A stretch of 64,000 nucleotides of DNA from the NCBI RefSeq assembly GCF_041206865.1, contig NZ_JBGEDP010000001.1:4774001-4838000 (forward strand), given 5' to 3'. A program made the translations under genes and the position numbers. A model generated the notes under the pieces. That model had not been told where the DNA came from. It did not search any database and saw only the letters and a list, made by a program, of their open reading frames with translations. Shown piece after piece: positions 62,378-64,000 of this stretch (position 1 is its first letter; every line of letters starts with the position of its first letter). Source of the DNA: Mycobacterium sp. HUMS_12744610. GTDB taxonomy: Bacteria > Actinomycetota > Actinomycetes > Mycobacteriales > Mycobacteriaceae.

Positions 62378-63544
62378 TCAGTACAACACCATGTCGGGCT
62401 GCATCTGCTGCGCCCACGCCACGATCCCACCCTGCAGGTGCACCGCATCGGCGAATCCCGCCCGCTTCAGCGCGGCCAGCGCCTGCGCCGAGCGCACCCC
62501 CGTCTTGCAGTACAGCACCGGCCTGCGGTCCGGGGGCAGCATCGCCAGGCCCGCACCGGAGTCGATCGCGGACTGCGGGATCAGCCGGGCCCCGTCGATG
62601 TGCACGATCTCCCACTCCGCGGGCTCGCGCACGTCGATAAGGGCGAGGGCGGCGCCCGAGTCCAGCAGCTCGCGCAGTTCCCGGGGGGTGATCGAGGAAC
62701 CGGCGGCCTCCTCGGGTTCCACCCCGCAGAACTGCCCGTAGTCGACCAGTTCGGTGATCTTGGGAACCGACGGGTCCTTGCGGACCGCGATCGTGCGGTA
62801 GGTCATCTCCAGCGCGTCGTAGATCATCAGCCGGCCGAGCAGCGGTTCGCCGATCCCGGTGATCAGCTTGATCGCCTCGGTCCCCATCACCGAGGCGACG
62901 GAGGAGCACAGGATGCCCAGCACGCCGCCCTCGGCGCACGACGGCGCCAGCCCGGGTGGCGGCGGCTCGGGGTACAGGTCGCGATAGTTCAGGCCGCGCC
63001 CGCCCGGGGCGTCGTCCCAGAACACCGAGACCTGGCCCTGGAACCGGTAGATCGATCCCCACACGTAAGGCTTGCCGGCCAGCACCGCCGCGTCGTTGAC
63101 CAGGTAGCGGGTGGCGAAGTTGTCGGTGCCGTCGACGATCAGGTCGTACTGCGCGAACAGTTCGACGGCGTTGTCGGCCTCGAGCCGGAACTCGTGCAGC
63201 CGAACCTGCACCAGGGGGTTGATCGCGGCGATGGAGTCGCGCGCCGAGCGCGCCTTGGGCCGTCCGACGTCGGCGACCCCGTGGATGATCTGACGCTGCA
63301 GGTTGGACTCGTCGACGACGTCGAAGTCGACGATGCCGATCGTGCCGACACCCGCCGCGGCCAGGTACAGCAACGTCGGCGACCCGAGGCCGCCGGCGCC
63401 GACCACCAGGACGCGCGCGTTCTTGAGCCGTTTCTGGCCGTCCACGCCGAAGTCGGGAATGACCAGGTGGCGGCTGTAGCGGGCCACCTCCTCGCGGCTC
63501 AGCTCAGCCGCCGGCTCCACGAGCGGCGGCAACGACGTCGACAT
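62378..63544 (-). CDS. moeB1: Molybdopterin/thiocarboxylate-forming MoeB1 (MoeZ) with rhodanese domain, 388 aa
   Basis: N-terminal ThiF/E1 domain adenylating the carrier C-terminus: VLVVGAGGLGSPTLLYLAAA, VDGTDNFATRYLVND. The C-terminal rhodanese domain has the active-site loop LYCKTGVRSAQA that passes sulfur. In mycobacteria it charges MoaD-like and CysO carriers. The lone Cys pairs of some ThiF proteins are not seen. Same length as Rv3206c. Confidence 0.92.
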   Translation of the reverse strand: MSTSLPPLVEPAAELSREEVARYSRHLVIPDFGVDGQKRLKNARVLVVGAGGLGSPTLLYLAAAGVGTIGIVDFDVVDESNLQRQIIHGVADVGRPKARSARDSIAAINPLVQVRLHEFRLEADNAVELFAQYDLIVDGTDNFATRYLVNDAAVLAGKPYVWGSIYRFQGQVSVFWDDAPGGRGLNYRDLYPEPPPPGLAPSCAEGGVLGILCSSVASVMGTEAIKLITGIGEPLLGRLMIYDALEMTYRTIAVRKDPSVPKITELVDYGQFCGVEPEEAAGSSITPRELRELLDSGAALALIDVREPAEWEIVHIDGARLIPQSAIDSGAGLAMLPPDRRPVLYCKTGVRSAQALAALKRAGFADAVHLQGGIVAWAQQMQPDMVLY

Positions 63545-63618
63545 CGGTCATCTCCTCCGACGGGGTCCCCCCGGACGGGTCCCGATGACCCGAGGCTACT
63601 CAGCGGGTCGGCGAGGAC

Positions 63619-64000
63619 CTAAGCGATGGGGAACGGCCAGGGGTTGAACTTGCAGGTCTTGCCGTCCGCCTTGACGAAATCGGGGTCGAACTGGGCGGCG
63701 TCGTCGTCCGAGGTGGAAAACGTCTGCTGCATCATGACCGGAGCCAGACCTCCCTGCTGGTCGCACGCCTGGTGACGCTCGTAGCCGATGGCGTGGCCGA
63801 CCTCGTGGTTGATCACGTACTGGCGATACGAACCGATGTCCCCCTCGAACGGAACGGCTCCGCGCACCCAGCGCGCCTCGTTGATGAACACCCTCGACTG
63901 CCGGTCCGGCCCGAACGCCGGGTTGTAGCACGACGTCTCCAGCGGGAACTCGTAACCACATCCCTCGCGCACCGTCACCGGCGACACCAGCGAGATCCGG
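63619..64000 (-). CDS. DUF3152 zinc metalloprotease-like protein, Rv3207c orthologue, C-terminal part
   Basis: The partial frame runs off the right edge. Visible: GCGYEFPLETSCYNPAFGPD, YRQYVINHEVGHAIGYERHQ (HExxHxxGxxH zinc site) and the end DGKTCKFNPWPFPIA. Probably a secreted protease of actinobacteria; N-terminus and any signal peptide are outside the window. Confidence 0.88.
   Translation of the reverse strand, partial: RISLVSPVTVREGCGYEFPLETSCYNPAFGPDRQSRVFINEARWVRGAVPFEGDIGSYRQYVINHEVGHAIGYERHQACDQQGGLAPVMMQQTFSTSDDDAAQFDPDFVKADGKTCKFNPWPFPIA

Noticed and set aside
1..64000. CRISPR array or cas genes
   Set aside because: No regularly spaced direct repeats with unique spacers and no Cas-like protein seen on either strand.

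Overview
The window is from a Mycobacterium, most likely a slow-growing non-tuberculous species. The right 26 kb (about 37.8-64 kb) reproduces the M. tuberculosis gene order Rv3193c to Rv3207c: UPF0182, PDZ/Lon-like protease, Rv3195, Rv3196, ABC1 kinase, whiB7, uvrD2, mycoredoxin, nudC, K+ channel, adnB, adnA, lipV, an alkyltransferase-like protein, Rv3205c, moeB1 and a DUF3152 metalloprotease. I cannot name the species from sequence alone.

The left 37.5 kb is accessory DNA. It ends at an initiator tRNA-Met gene (37510-37583, minus strand), which is the likely attachment site. Next to it lie a tyrosine integrase and excisionase pair (33.5-35.0 kb), a HigBA-type toxin-antitoxin pair and an unusual zinc-ribbon/papain-like/GNAT protein. 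Further left are an O-like replication initiator gene containing four phased palindromes (candidate origin), a zinc-ribbon protein, and a type I restriction-modification operon. The other end of the island is outside the window. No phage structural or conjugation genes are visible in this part, so prophage, satellite and integrative element remain open.

The type I R-M operon (minus strand, about 30.15 to 2.0 kb) was originally hsdR-hsdS (in one reading frame), a GIY-YIG gene remnant, an antitoxin-like gene, vapC, then hsdM. Three insertions have broken it. An IS3-family element split hsdR between helicase motifs (4-bp target duplication). A 17.7-kb element with three tyrosine recombinases and a TnpC-like protein inserted exactly in the codons for catalytic motif I (DPACGTGGF) of hsdM. 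An IS1634-family element removed the last 11 codons of hsdM (CTAG duplication). I reconstructed all three junctions in frame: HsdM would be 497 aa and HsdR-S about 1322 aa. A second IS3 copy in opposite orientation interrupts the initiator gene. An IS256-family element at the window edge truncates a UvrD-like helicase.

The 17.7-kb element carries an apparently intact six-gene defence-type operon (10750-22437): a small HTH protein, a SNF2-like helicase, a DUF4391 protein, a type III Mod methyltransferase, a type III Res helicase-nuclease with a PD-(D/E)xK site, and an ABC/AAA ATPase with a Zn-hook-like CxxC. This is the best candidate for a little-described system: a recombinase-trio transposon that delivers one restriction system by landing in the catalytic motif of another.

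In the core region, the two genes nearest the tRNA (an HD-domain hydrolase and a GlxA-type regulator) carry three frameshifts. The whiB7 leader shows its promoter, a 39-codon upstream ORF and an attenuator hairpin.
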